Shown here in pieces: positions 1 through 6,819 of a DNA stretch of 8,183 bases. The DNA comes from Chloroflexota bacterium (GTDB lineage: Bacteria > Chloroflexota > Anaerolineae > Anaerolineales > UBA11579). A program made the translations under genes and the position numbers. The stretch lies in assembly GCA_030610225.1 (NCBI GenBank), contig JAUWSD010000046.1:1-8183 (forward strand). Direction: 5' to 3'. The stretch's first letter is position 1, and each line of letters starts with the position of its first letter. Below the pieces are notes generated by a model that worked only from the letters and a program-made list of their open reading frames with translations, ran no database searches and was not told where the DNA came from.

Positions 1-349
1 TGCCGGCCAGGTTAATAATTGCGATACGGATAGCTCGTGTCAGGAAATTGTCTTCTGCATATTCAGAAAGATAGATCGCAGCTCCGACACCAAGAGGGAC
101 TGAGAAGATCGCTGTACCAATAGTCAGGTAGAAAGTACCAATGATAGCTGGAAGAATACCGCCTTCTCTCATGCCATTGTTTGGAAAGTCGGTGATGAAT
201 TCCCATGTTAGTGCCGGGGCGCCCTGAATGACTATATAGCCAATGATCAAAATGATCGGTGCTACTGTGAGAACGGCGATGAGCCCTAGAAATGTGTAGC
301 CAACTTTCTGGGTTCTTTCCACTTTGAGAAAATGAGGTGATGTTTTCAT
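1..349 (-). CDS. pstA: Phosphate ABC transporter permease PstA (N-terminal part, runs off the left edge)
   Basis: PstA is one of the two inner-membrane permease subunits of the PstSCAB phosphate importer. It pairs with PstC and is driven by the PstB ATPase. The 116 residues visible begin MKTSPHFLKVERTQKVGYT. A hydrophobic first membrane segment follows (about residues 18-42), then a periplasmic stretch ending in a GGILPAIIGT motif, then a second membrane segment with VPLGVGAAIYLSEY, a signature shared by PstA and PstC permeases. The frame breaks off at NLAG, just before the third segment and the cytoplasmic loop. The ATG at 349-347 overlaps the pstC stop (348-346) as ATGA, which fixes the start and suggests translational coupling. 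The gene continues beyond base 1. The identification is secure from these motifs and its place after pstC. Confidence 0.93.
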   Translation of the reverse strand, partial: MKTSPHFLKVERTQKVGYTFLGLIAVLTVAPIILIIGYIVIQGAPALTWEFITDFPNNGMREGGILPAIIGTFYLTIGTAIFSVPLGVGAAIYLSEYAEDNFLTRAIRIAIINLAG

Positions 350-1242
350 GAGAGTATCTTCTCTGTTCGGTTGGTCTTTTTGAAAATAACCGAAGATGCA
401 GTTACATTGATGACCAGTGAGATCAGGAACAATATGATTCCGATCAAGAACAAGACATGATAATGAGAGCTGCCTTCTGCAACTTCACCCATCTCTGCTG
501 CAATTGTTGCGGTCATGGTTCTGATAGGTGAGAAAAGAGCTGAGATACCATCCGGCATGACAGCTGCGTTTCCAGTTACCATCATTACTGTCATCGTTTC
601 ACCAATTGTGCGCGCGATCCCCAACATGACAGCTGTCAGAACTCCAGATCGGGCAGCCGGTAATGTCACGGTCCAGATAGTTTGCCATTCTGTGGCACCC
701 AAAGCTAAAGCAGCGTTACGGTATTCTCTTGGAACTGAATCAAGGGCATCCTCGGCAACAGAGACTATTGTGGGGACTGCGATTGCGCCCAATAGCATTG
801 AACCGGTCAGTGCTGAAAGCCCAGTTGGAAGGTTCAGATATTCGCGGACCAATGGTGAAAGTGAAACGATACCGATGAAGCCAAGAACAACTGAAGGCAA
901 TCCTGCGAGAAGTTCGACCATCGGTTTAAGAATTTCGCGTGCCCATCTGGGCGCAACTTCTGATATGAATACTGCTGAACCTAAACCAAGGGGTACTGCG
1001 ATGATGGTTGCGCCAATGGTGACAATGATAGATCCACCGATCAGCGGCAAAATCCCATAATATTCTTCGATCGGATACCAGCGTTCGCTGAACAGAGAGG
1101 AAAACTCTACCTGCCCAAGTGCTGGTAAACCTTGCCCGATCAGGAATATGAGGATCATCATTACGAAGAAGATCGCTGAATAACCTGACATTTTAATCAG
1201 GGCTGTGATGAAAAAAGTTTTCCAAAAATCGTTTCTTCTCAT
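346..1242 (-). CDS. pstC: Phosphate ABC transporter permease PstC
   Basis: PstC is the partner permease to PstA in the high-affinity phosphate importer of the cytoplasmic membrane. The protein has 298 residues, a normal length. About six hydrophobic segments are visible (near 18-39, 70-95, 113-132, 141-162, 203-222 and 262-285). The second contains VPLGLGSAVFISE. The cytoplasmic coupling loop that contacts the ATPase (the EAA loop) is clear at about residues 173-199, from EYRNAALALGA to LPAARSG, and is followed by the PstC-typical ARTIGETMTVMM. The start is the ATG at 1242-1240, two bases after the pstS stop (TAATCATG). There is no good Shine-Dalgarno of its own, so reinitiation after pstS is likely. 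Its end overlaps pstA by four bases. Confidence 0.95.
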   Translation of the reverse strand: MRRNDFWKTFFITALIKMSGYSAIFFVMMILIFLIGQGLPALGQVEFSSLFSERWYPIEEYYGILPLIGGSIIVTIGATIIAVPLGLGSAVFISEVAPRWAREILKPMVELLAGLPSVVLGFIGIVSLSPLVREYLNLPTGLSALTGSMLLGAIAVPTIVSVAEDALDSVPREYRNAALALGATEWQTIWTVTLPAARSGVLTAVMLGIARTIGETMTVMMVTGNAAVMPDGISALFSPIRTMTATIAAEMGEVAEGSSHYHVLFLIGIILFLISLVINVTASSVIFKKTNRTEKILS

Positions 1243-1244
1243 GA

Positions 1245-2144
1245 TTAATTATCTAATATCGGGACAAAGCCTAATTCCTGTACGATCTGCTGTCCATCCT
1301 GTGATAATATCCAATCGAGATATTCTCTTACATGTGCGGCAGGCTCACCGTTGGTGTACATATATAGGTTTCTGGCAATTGGGTAAAGGTTATTATTTAC
1401 TGAGGCAACCGAGGGAATGATGTAATCATCTCCCTGTGTAACAGCAACAGCGATCACTTTTACTTCGTCAGTAATGTATCCCAAACCGTCGTAACCGATA
1501 GCATTTGGATTATCGCGTACTTCTGTGATGATACCTTCTGATGATGGCAGCAAAAGTGTGTCCTGACTGAACAGGGTGGCATCTTCCTTATCTCCCTGTC
1601 GTATTACTTCTTCAAGAAAATATACATGCGTGCCGGAATTCGTTTCCCGCGATAGTTTTACGATAGGGCGGTCATCTCCACCGATCTGACTCCAATTTGT
1701 GATCTTTCCGCTGAAGATATCCGAGATCTGTTGAATAGAAAGCTGATTGACAGGATTATCTTGATTAACAATGATCGCAATTGCGTCTCTGGCAATGATG
1801 AATTCAACTGGAATAACATCATTTTCAGCTGCATTTTCGATCTCTTTTTGTTTGATCTGCCGGGATGCATTGGCAATATCAACTGTGTCGTTTATTAATG
1901 CTGCAATACCAGTTCCGGATCCACCACCTGTCACCGATATCCTTATCTCTGGATATAGCTCTTGATATGTCTCAGCCCAGGCAAGGGCCATATTAACAAT
2001 AGTGTCGGAACCTTTATTTTCGATATATAAATTTTGGGTGCTTGAGGGGCTATCTGATCCGCTGTTATTACTGAAATTTAGGATACAGCCGGATAGAAAA
2101 ACCGAGAAAATAATTGCGAGGGTGATGCTCTTCTTCACGCGCAT
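1245..2144 (-). CDS. pstS: Phosphate-binding lipoprotein PstS
   Basis: PstS is the extracytoplasmic phosphate receptor that delivers phosphate to PstC/PstA. A short basic N-terminus (MRVKKS) precedes a hydrophobic stretch and the lipobox LSGC, so the mature protein should be lipid-anchored at the Cys. A Ser/Asn-rich tether follows, then the type II binding-protein fold. Counted from the farthest upstream start, the PstS phosphate-site motifs are KGSDT (50-54), GGGSGTGI (79-86), ASR (99-101) and RETNSGT (172-178). Several starts are possible: a TTG at 2162 (305 residues), ATGs at 2147 and 2144, or a GTG at 2138 giving MKKSITLAII. None has a clear Shine-Dalgarno. The ATG at 2144 is used here, but a TATAAT promoter element overlaps the upstream codons and would favour the GTG. 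It is the first gene of the pst operon, divergent from trxB. Confidence 0.94.
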   Translation of the reverse strand: MRVKKSITLAIIFSVFLSGCILNFSNNSGSDSPSSTQNLYIENKGSDTIVNMALAWAETYQELYPEIRISVTGGGSGTGIAALINDTVDIANASRQIKQKEIENAAENDVIPVEFIIARDAIAIIVNQDNPVNQLSIQQISDIFSGKITNWSQIGGDDRPIVKLSRETNSGTHVYFLEEVIRQGDKEDATLFSQDTLLLPSSEGIITEVRDNPNAIGYDGLGYITDEVKVIAVAVTQGDDYIIPSVASVNNNLYPIARNLYMYTNGEPAAHVREYLDWILSQDGQQIVQELGFVPILDN

Positions 2145-2145
2145 C

Positions 2146-2173
2146 ATTATATCATTGTGCAAAAGTTTGGTAA
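2146..2173 (-). promoter_or_regulatory. Probable pstS promoter, extended -10
   Basis: Reading the minus strand, a perfect TATAAT (2151-2146) is preceded by TGA, forming an extended -10 (TGnTATAAT). A weaker -35, TTACCA (2173-2168, four of six matches), lies 16 bases upstream. Transcription would start about 7 bases after the -10, near 2139-2138, on or next to the GTG that could start pstS. If so, the mRNA has little or no leader. No recognisable PhoB-type direct repeat was found by eye. Confidence 0.5.
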
Positions 2174-2183
2174 GGGATCACTA

Positions 2184-2199
2184 TGATAAAATCTTATCA
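2184..2199. promoter_or_regulatory. Inverted repeat, possible operator between pstS and trxB
   Basis: TGATAA-AATC-TTATCA is a perfect inverted repeat with 6-base arms and a 4-base centre. It is followed at once by the 10-base palindrome TTATTAATAA (2201-2210), in an AT-rich stretch between the divergent genes. It sits just upstream of the proposed pstS -35, where a regulator could bind. No T-run follows, so it is not a terminator. In DNA this AT-rich, chance palindromes are common. Confidence 0.3.
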
Positions 2200-2285
2200 A
2201 TTATTAATAATAATTTAATGTAATAGGTACCTAACTGGAATCGTCACAGGTGATTGAAAGAATAAAAAGAAAAAGGATGGATTAA

Positions 2286-3248
2286 ATGGGTCTCACAGTA
2301 AATGAAGACAAAGCATACAGCAAAAATGAAGAAGCAGTAAAACTCCTGGTCATAGGATCAGGTCCAGCAGGATTATCTGCTGCATTATACGCAGCAAGAG
2401 CTGACCTTGAACCAGTTGTATTAACAGGTATGACAATGGGGGGGCAGGCTGCATTAACCCACCTGATCGAGAATTATCCCGGTTTCCCGGAAGGGCTGGG
2501 TGGAGCAGAATTGGGAGATCTGTTCAGGGCTCAGGCTGAACGATTTGGTACTAAAGTTGTATATGATACTGCAATCGATGTGGATTTTTCCCAGAGGCCA
2601 TACCGGGTAGAGACATATAATTCGATCTATGTAGCTGAGACTTTGATAATTACAACAGGAGCAACCCCACGCCATCTGGACATCCCCGGAGAAGCAAAAT
2701 TCACTGGAAAAGGCGTTTCGTACTGCGGAACTTGTGATGGTTTCTTTTTCAAGGATAAAGAGATAGTGGTTGTGGGTGGCGGTGACAGCTCATTGGAAGA
2801 GAGCATCTTCCTTTCAAGGTTTGCATCCAAGGTCACGATCGTTCACCGTAGAGATGAACTCCGAGGTGGAAAGATCCTACAGGATAGAGCTTTTGCAAAC
2901 GAGAAGATCAACTTCATCTGGGATTCTGTTCTTGAAGAGATCAAAGGTGATGATCAGGTTACTAATGTGACCATCAAGAATGTGAAAACAGGAGATGTAT
3001 CGGACTTCGAGACCGAAGGTGTTTTCATCTTCATTGGGCATATTCCGAACTCAGAATTATTTGAAGGCAAACTTGAATTGGATGACGCTGGTTATCTGGT
3101 TGTTAATAATTTGATGGAAACTGATAAACCGGGAGTGTATGCGGCAGGAGAAATTGCCGATTCACATTTCAGGCAAGTAATAACATCTGCGGGAATGGGA
3201 GCTGCTGCTGCAATACAGGCAACACGGTTCCTGGAATCTGAAGAATAA
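2286..3248 (+). CDS. trxB: Thioredoxin reductase (FAD/NADPH, TrxB family)
   Basis: TrxB transfers electrons from NADPH through FAD and a redox-active disulfide to thioredoxin in the cytoplasm. The 320-residue protein has the full low-molecular-weight TrxR layout. An FAD-binding GSGPAG is at 24-29, after an N-terminal extension of about 18 residues. The NADPH domain carries the redox pair C147-x-x-C150 (CGTCDG), the dinucleotide motif GGGDSS (164-169) and HRRDELR (187-193), whose arginines mark NADPH use. The C-terminal FAD motif is at about 286-297. Two small deviations from the usual family pattern are seen: CGTC in place of CATC, and GEI in place of GDV in the last motif. The ATG at 2286 has a good AAGGA eight bases upstream (2273-2277). 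No thioredoxin gene is adjacent. The gene ends in its own terminator. Confidence 0.93.
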   Translation: MGLTVNEDKAYSKNEEAVKLLVIGSGPAGLSAALYAARADLEPVVLTGMTMGGQAALTHLIENYPGFPEGLGGAELGDLFRAQAERFGTKVVYDTAIDVDFSQRPYRVETYNSIYVAETLIITTGATPRHLDIPGEAKFTGKGVSYCGTCDGFFFKDKEIVVVGGGDSSLEESIFLSRFASKVTIVHRRDELRGGKILQDRAFANEKINFIWDSVLEEIKGDDQVTNVTIKNVKTGDVSDFETEGVFIFIGHIPNSELFEGKLELDDAGYLVVNNLMETDKPGVYAAGEIADSHFRQVITSAGMGAAAAIQATRFLESEE

Positions 3249-3251
3249 TAA

Positions 3252-3280
3252 AAAAAATGAGAGTTCGCTCTCATTTTTTA
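3252..3280 (+). terminator. Intrinsic terminator of trxB with UUCG loop
   Basis: A perfect 12-base-pair hairpin starts 4 bases after the trxB stop. The left arm is AAAAAATGAGAG (3252-3263), the loop TTCG (3264-3267), and the right arm CTCTCATTTTTT (3268-3279). The six terminal T residues double as the U-tract, leaving a 6-bp core stem TGAGAG/CTCTCA. It isolates trxB from the downstream fusion gene. Confidence 0.9.
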
Positions 3281-3360
3281 TTTAATTTATATATTACAAA
3301 ATAGGTAATATTTATCAGTTAAGGGTCGTCTGGAATTTAATCAGTAGAAGCTGAAACCTG

Positions 3361-3366
3361 AGGAGG
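3361..3366 (+). promoter_or_regulatory. Strong Shine-Dalgarno of the mdh-citrate synthase gene
   Basis: AGGAGG lies 5 bases before the ATG at 3372. It is the best ribosome-binding site in the window and fixes the start of the fusion gene. No convincing -35/-10 pair was found in the roughly 80 bases between the trxB terminator and this site. Confidence 0.85.
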
Positions 3367-3371
3367 TCCCT

Positions 3372-5621
3372 ATGAAACCCAAAGTATCTATTATTGGCGC
3401 AGGAATGACCGGATCAACGGCCGCACATTGGCTGGCTGAGAAGGAAATCTGCGATCTTGTATTAGTTGATATTGTTGAAGGGATGCCACAGGGTAAAGCC
3501 CTGGACCTTCAAGAAGCTATGCCGATCGTTGGCCTTGATGTGAGCGTCAAGGGAACAAATGATTACGCGGACACTGCTGGATCAGATATTATTGTTATTA
3601 CAGCTGGTGTGGCCAGAAAACCCGGCATGAGCCGGGACGACCTCTTGGCGATCAACTCAAAAATAGTTGGCGAAGCTACAGTTAAAACTATTGAAAAATC
3701 CCCGGATGCAATTTATTTGATCTTAACGAACCCGCTGGATGCAATGTGCTACATTGCTCAAAAAGCTGGAGATATCCCCAGAGAACGCATCATCGGACAG
3801 GCAGGAGTGCTGGACTCAGCCAGGATGCAGGCTTTTGTTGCGATGGAAACAGGGGTTAGCGTTGAAAATATCAACTGTTATGTCCTTGGTGGACATGGTG
3901 ACACAATGGTTCCCCTCGTCAGGCATTCAAATATTGCTGGTATTCCCCTGAATGAAATTCTTAAAAAAGATAAATTAGATGCAATAGTTGAAAGGACACG
4001 CAAAGGTGGGGGAGAAATCGTTTCACTTCTCAAGAATGGCTCGGCGTATTATGCACCCGCAGCAGCTATCACTCAAATGGTTGAGGCGATCCTGAAGGAT
4101 AAACATCTTGTTGTCCCCAGCTCAGTTATGCTGGAAGGCGAATATGGGCAGGAAGGCATTTTCTTTGGTGTACCTGTTGAATTGGGACGTGAGGGTCTGG
4201 TTAAGGTTATTGAATATGATCTGAATGAAGAAGAATTGGAAATTATAAATCAGTCAGCTGAACATGTTAAAGCAAATATTGTCAAATTGAAAGAACTTGG
4301 ATTGATCCCCGGATCAGTGCCGAGGAAGAAGAAATCATTGGCATCATTATCTGTAACGGATAACCGCACTGGAAAGAGTTATGAACTGCCGATCGTGAAT
4401 GACACCATCAGGGCTTTGGATCTTCGGACCATCAAAATGGATGAGACAGATTTTGGGATGATGAGTTTTGACCCGGGGTTTAAGAATACAGCTACAACGG
4501 AGTCAACGATTACAAATGTGGTTGGTGAAGAAGGAGTTCTTCAGTACCGGGGCTATCCCATTGAGCAGTTAGCAAAGTCTTCAGATGCAATGGAAACCGC
4601 ATATCTGCTTATCTTTGGAAAGCTTCCTTCAAAGGAAGAATTGATCGATTGGAGATCGAAAATTTTGATGAGCACATCTCTTCCAGAAGATTTTATGACA
4701 TATCTGGAAGCGCTAAGCAAAGACACTCATCCAATGTCAGCTTTTATTTCCAATATCGCTTATCTTGAAACATTTTATGATGACGCAAAAAATATTGAAG
4801 ACAAAGAAGGGCAGTTGGAGCAGGTAAAACGGATCATAGCAAAAGTGCCACTTATGGCAGCATTCTTTTACCGACATAGTCAGGGTTTACCCTTTGTTGG
4901 TCCAGACCCGAAATTAAGTTTTGCAGGCAATTTCCTGAGGACATTGTTCGCGGATGCAGATGGGCATTATGAGCTCAACCCCGCTTTTGAACAGGCTTTG
5001 GATATCTTATTCATTCTCCACATGGATCATGAGCAAAATGCCAGTACAAATGCAATGCGATCGATCGGTTCAAGTCGTGGAACACCTTACTCAGCTCTGG
5101 CTGGGGCTGCAGCCGCGCTTTATGGACCGCTTCACGGTGGTGCAAATGAAGCCGCTCTCAAGATGCTAAAAGAGATCGGAAGTGTTGAGAATGTGCCAGC
5201 TTATATCGAAGAAGTTAAACAGGGCAAAAAGAAGTTGATGGGTTTTGGACATAGAGTGTATAAGAACTATGATCCAAGAGCTAGAGTGATCAAAGAACAT
5301 GTGGATGAAGTTCTGAAGGCTGTTGGTGATAATCCAATTCTGGATGTAGCAAAAGCATTGGAAGAAGCAGCACTCGAAAACGATTATTTCATTAAACGAA
5401 AACTGTACCCTAATGTTGATTTCTATTCAGGGATCATCTATGAAGCTCTGGGAATACCCGAAAAGATGATGACAGTCATGTTTGCGATCCCACGTACGGT
5501 CGGATGGCTTGCTCAATGGATGGAGCTGCTGGAAGACCCGGAACAGAAGATCGCACGACCACGGCAAGTATATGTCGGTGAAGAAAAAAGGGATTATGTT
5601 CCAGTTACTAAGAGAGAATAA
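3372..5621 (+). CDS. mdh-gltA: Malate dehydrogenase-citrate synthase fusion protein
   Basis: One uninterrupted 749-residue frame joins two consecutive TCA-cycle enzymes: malate + NAD to oxaloacetate, then oxaloacetate + acetyl-CoA to citrate. Residues 1 to about 312 form a complete LDH-like malate dehydrogenase. They show GAGMTG (9-14), D33 for NAD, substrate-binding R82 and R88 in ARKPGMSR (R82 takes the place of the LDH glutamine), N120, the LDxxR pair D148/R151, and the catalytic H175 in GGHGD. A short basic linker (about 313-321, with PRKKK) leads into a complete GltA-like citrate synthase (about 322-749, some 428 residues, equal to E. coli GltA). Its catalytic residues are H588 (GPLHGGAN), H627 (GFGHRVYKNYDPRA) and D683 (NVDFYSG), plus HEQN at 553-556. 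No stop, frameshift or Shine-Dalgarno is seen at the seam. The fusion is seen directly; channelling of oxaloacetate is inferred. A sequencing error joining two genes is unlikely because both frames are intact up to the seam. Confidence 0.93.
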   Translation: MKPKVSIIGAGMTGSTAAHWLAEKEICDLVLVDIVEGMPQGKALDLQEAMPIVGLDVSVKGTNDYADTAGSDIIVITAGVARKPGMSRDDLLAINSKIVGEATVKTIEKSPDAIYLILTNPLDAMCYIAQKAGDIPRERIIGQAGVLDSARMQAFVAMETGVSVENINCYVLGGHGDTMVPLVRHSNIAGIPLNEILKKDKLDAIVERTRKGGGEIVSLLKNGSAYYAPAAAITQMVEAILKDKHLVVPSSVMLEGEYGQEGIFFGVPVELGREGLVKVIEYDLNEEELEIINQSAEHVKANIVKLKELGLIPGSVPRKKKSLASLSVTDNRTGKSYELPIVNDTIRALDLRTIKMDETDFGMMSFDPGFKNTATTESTITNVVGEEGVLQYRGYPIEQLAKSSDAMETAYLLIFGKLPSKEELIDWRSKILMSTSLPEDFMTYLEALSKDTHPMSAFISNIAYLETFYDDAKNIEDKEGQLEQVKRIIAKVPLMAAFFYRHSQGLPFVGPDPKLSFAGNFLRTLFADADGHYELNPAFEQALDILFILHMDHEQNASTNAMRSIGSSRGTPYSALAGAAAALYGPLHGGANEAALKMLKEIGSVENVPAYIEEVKQGKKKLMGFGHRVYKNYDPRARVIKEHVDEVLKAVGDNPILDVAKALEEAALENDYFIKRKLYPNVDFYSGIIYEALGIPEKMMTVMFAIPRTVGWLAQWMELLEDPEQKIARPRQVYVGEEKRDYVPVTKRE

Positions 5622-5626
5622 AAAAG

Positions 5627-5655
5627 AAGGCTCCTGAAATCAGGAGCCTTTTTAT
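5627..5655. terminator. Bidirectional terminator between convergent genes
   Basis: A 10-base-pair stem, AAGGCTCCTG (5627-5636) with CAGGAGCCTT (5641-5650), encloses the loop AAAT. A T-rich tract follows on the plus strand (5649-5653, then ATTT). An A-rich run precedes it (5620-5625), which becomes a T-run on the minus strand. It starts 5 bases after the fusion-gene stop and ends next to the stop of the convergent LysM gene (5656), so it serves both. Confidence 0.92.
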
Positions 5656-6810
5656 TTATGGTTCTGGTGTTTCTTCAGGGGGGCTTGCCCATCCAAAGTT
5701 ACGGGCAAAACTGACCGGGCTGCCAGGGACATAAACCGGGCTGCCGTCTTCATTATTTCCAATTTGTCCGACGGTCAGGACAAACCATTCGAAGATGTGT
5801 GTAGAATTATCTGATGGCCTGTAATCAACTGGCAGTTTGAAGCTGTTGCTTTTTTCGACTGATACCAATATAAGGTCAGAGCCGGATGTCTTATCGATGA
5901 CTGTGATCTGATAATATTCGTTATCCCGAAGTTCACCAACTGACGCCCACTGCAAGGTGATCTCATCATGGCTTCCGTCAAAGAAGGATCCATCGGTTGG
6001 AAGCAGCAGTTCAGGGGCCAGATAATCTGGAGCGGGGGTTGGTGTAGTGGTTCCGACGCCAATAACATATTCTTTCTCGCAAAGAGGTATTATCAGAACC
6101 ATTCCTTCATATACGATATCGGAAGTCAAACCATTCCAGCGGGTAATTGCTTCAGCCGGCACACCTTTATATAGTGCAATTGAGCTTAAAGTATCATCAG
6201 ACTGAACAATGTGCACTTCCTTTTCACAGGAGGTATACGCCAGTTCTGTAGCATTTGGTGTTGAGGTGGCATCTGGAACTTGTGTCGGAGTAGGGTGCGG
6301 TACCCTCAATTCCATATTTGGGTAAATTGTGCAGTTTACATCAAGATTATTTTCTAACCTGATAGCTTCTACCGAAACATTGAAATAATATGCAATGTCG
6401 CCGCAGAATTCACCTTCTTTCACATAATATACGATCGGTTCCAGAGTAGGTTCAGGTGTATGTGTGACAGTTGGCGTCATCGGGGTGGGGGTCATCGTGT
6501 GTGTTGGAGTGGCCGTGCTGGTGGGTACAGCTGTCGCTTCTGCGATAGAATCTGTCGCCCGTAGAGTGATATATACAAGACCAGCTCCAATGGCGATGAA
6601 GACCAGGAAGAGCAAGAGTATGAGCGGGATGCTCATAGTAACTTCCGGCATTTTTGCACCGCTAAGACCAGAGGGTTTGCTCTTGGATTTCTTTTCTTCT
6701 ATTTGTATAGGTGATCCACAAACCAGGCAGCGTTTTGCGTCTTCTTTCAGTTTTGAGCCGCAGGTCGCGCATAGTTGAGTGGATGTATTTTTGTTTTTAT
6801 CCATATTCAT
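5656..6810 (-). CDS. Membrane-anchored zinc ribbon/LysM-repeat protein with C-terminal beta-rich domain
   Basis: This 384-residue envelope protein has no assigned specific function. In order: a zinc ribbon with C14-x2-C17 and C28-x2-C31; a basic Lys/Ser stretch; one membrane segment (about 61-82); a Thr/Pro-rich linker (about 94-125); a LysM domain (about 127-171); a second linker; a second LysM (about 197-242); a third Thr/Pro linker; and a probable Ig or fibronectin-like domain (about 265-376). By the positive-inside rule the ribbon is cytoplasmic and the LysM domains, which usually bind peptidoglycan or other N-acetylglucosamine polymers, are outside. Cysteines C136, C160, C195 and C244 lie in the exported part, and CEKE occurs on both sides of the second LysM (195-198, 244-247), so disulfides are possible. 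The start is the ATG at 6810-6808 (a second ATG is two codons on), with no Shine-Dalgarno. It shares direction with the prenyl synthase but has its own promoter. Confidence 0.85.
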   Translation of the reverse strand: MNMDKNKNTSTQLCATCGSKLKEDAKRCLVCGSPIQIEEKKSKSKPSGLSGAKMPEVTMSIPLILLLFLVFIAIGAGLVYITLRATDSIAEATAVPTSTATPTHTMTPTPMTPTVTHTPEPTLEPIVYYVKEGEFCGDIAYYFNVSVEAIRLENNLDVNCTIYPNMELRVPHPTPTQVPDATSTPNATELAYTSCEKEVHIVQSDDTLSSIALYKGVPAEAITRWNGLTSDIVYEGMVLIIPLCEKEYVIGVGTTTPTPAPDYLAPELLLPTDGSFFDGSHDEITLQWASVGELRDNEYYQITVIDKTSGSDLILVSVEKSNSFKLPVDYRPSDNSTHIFEWFVLTVGQIGNNEDGSPVYVPGSPVSFARNFGWASPPEETPEP

Positions 6811-6819
6811 AAGTCACGA

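Noticed and set aside
515..1060. 181-residue plus-strand open frame opposite pstC
   Set aside because: It is the antisense shadow of a clearly coding permease. It has no recognisable domain and its composition follows the pstC codons.
3281..3340. Possible promoter for the fusion gene in the AT-rich stretch (TTTATA, TAATAT)
   Set aside because: No -35/-10 pair with acceptable matches and spacing could be found, so no promoter is called.
4317..5621. Separate citrate synthase gene starting at the internal GTG
   Set aside because: There is no Shine-Dalgarno before it, and no stop codon ends the dehydrogenase frame, so the simplest reading is one fused protein.
6438..6540. Repetitive GTG/TGG-rich stretch that looks like a DNA repeat
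   Set aside because: It is simply the coding sequence of the Thr/Pro-rich linker, low in complexity but not a separate repeat element.
6464..6778. 104-residue plus-strand open frame with Val/Gly-rich sequence opposite the LysM gene
   Set aside because: Its repetitive Val/Gly composition is the reverse complement of the Thr/Pro linker codons. It has no ribosome-binding site and no family resemblance.
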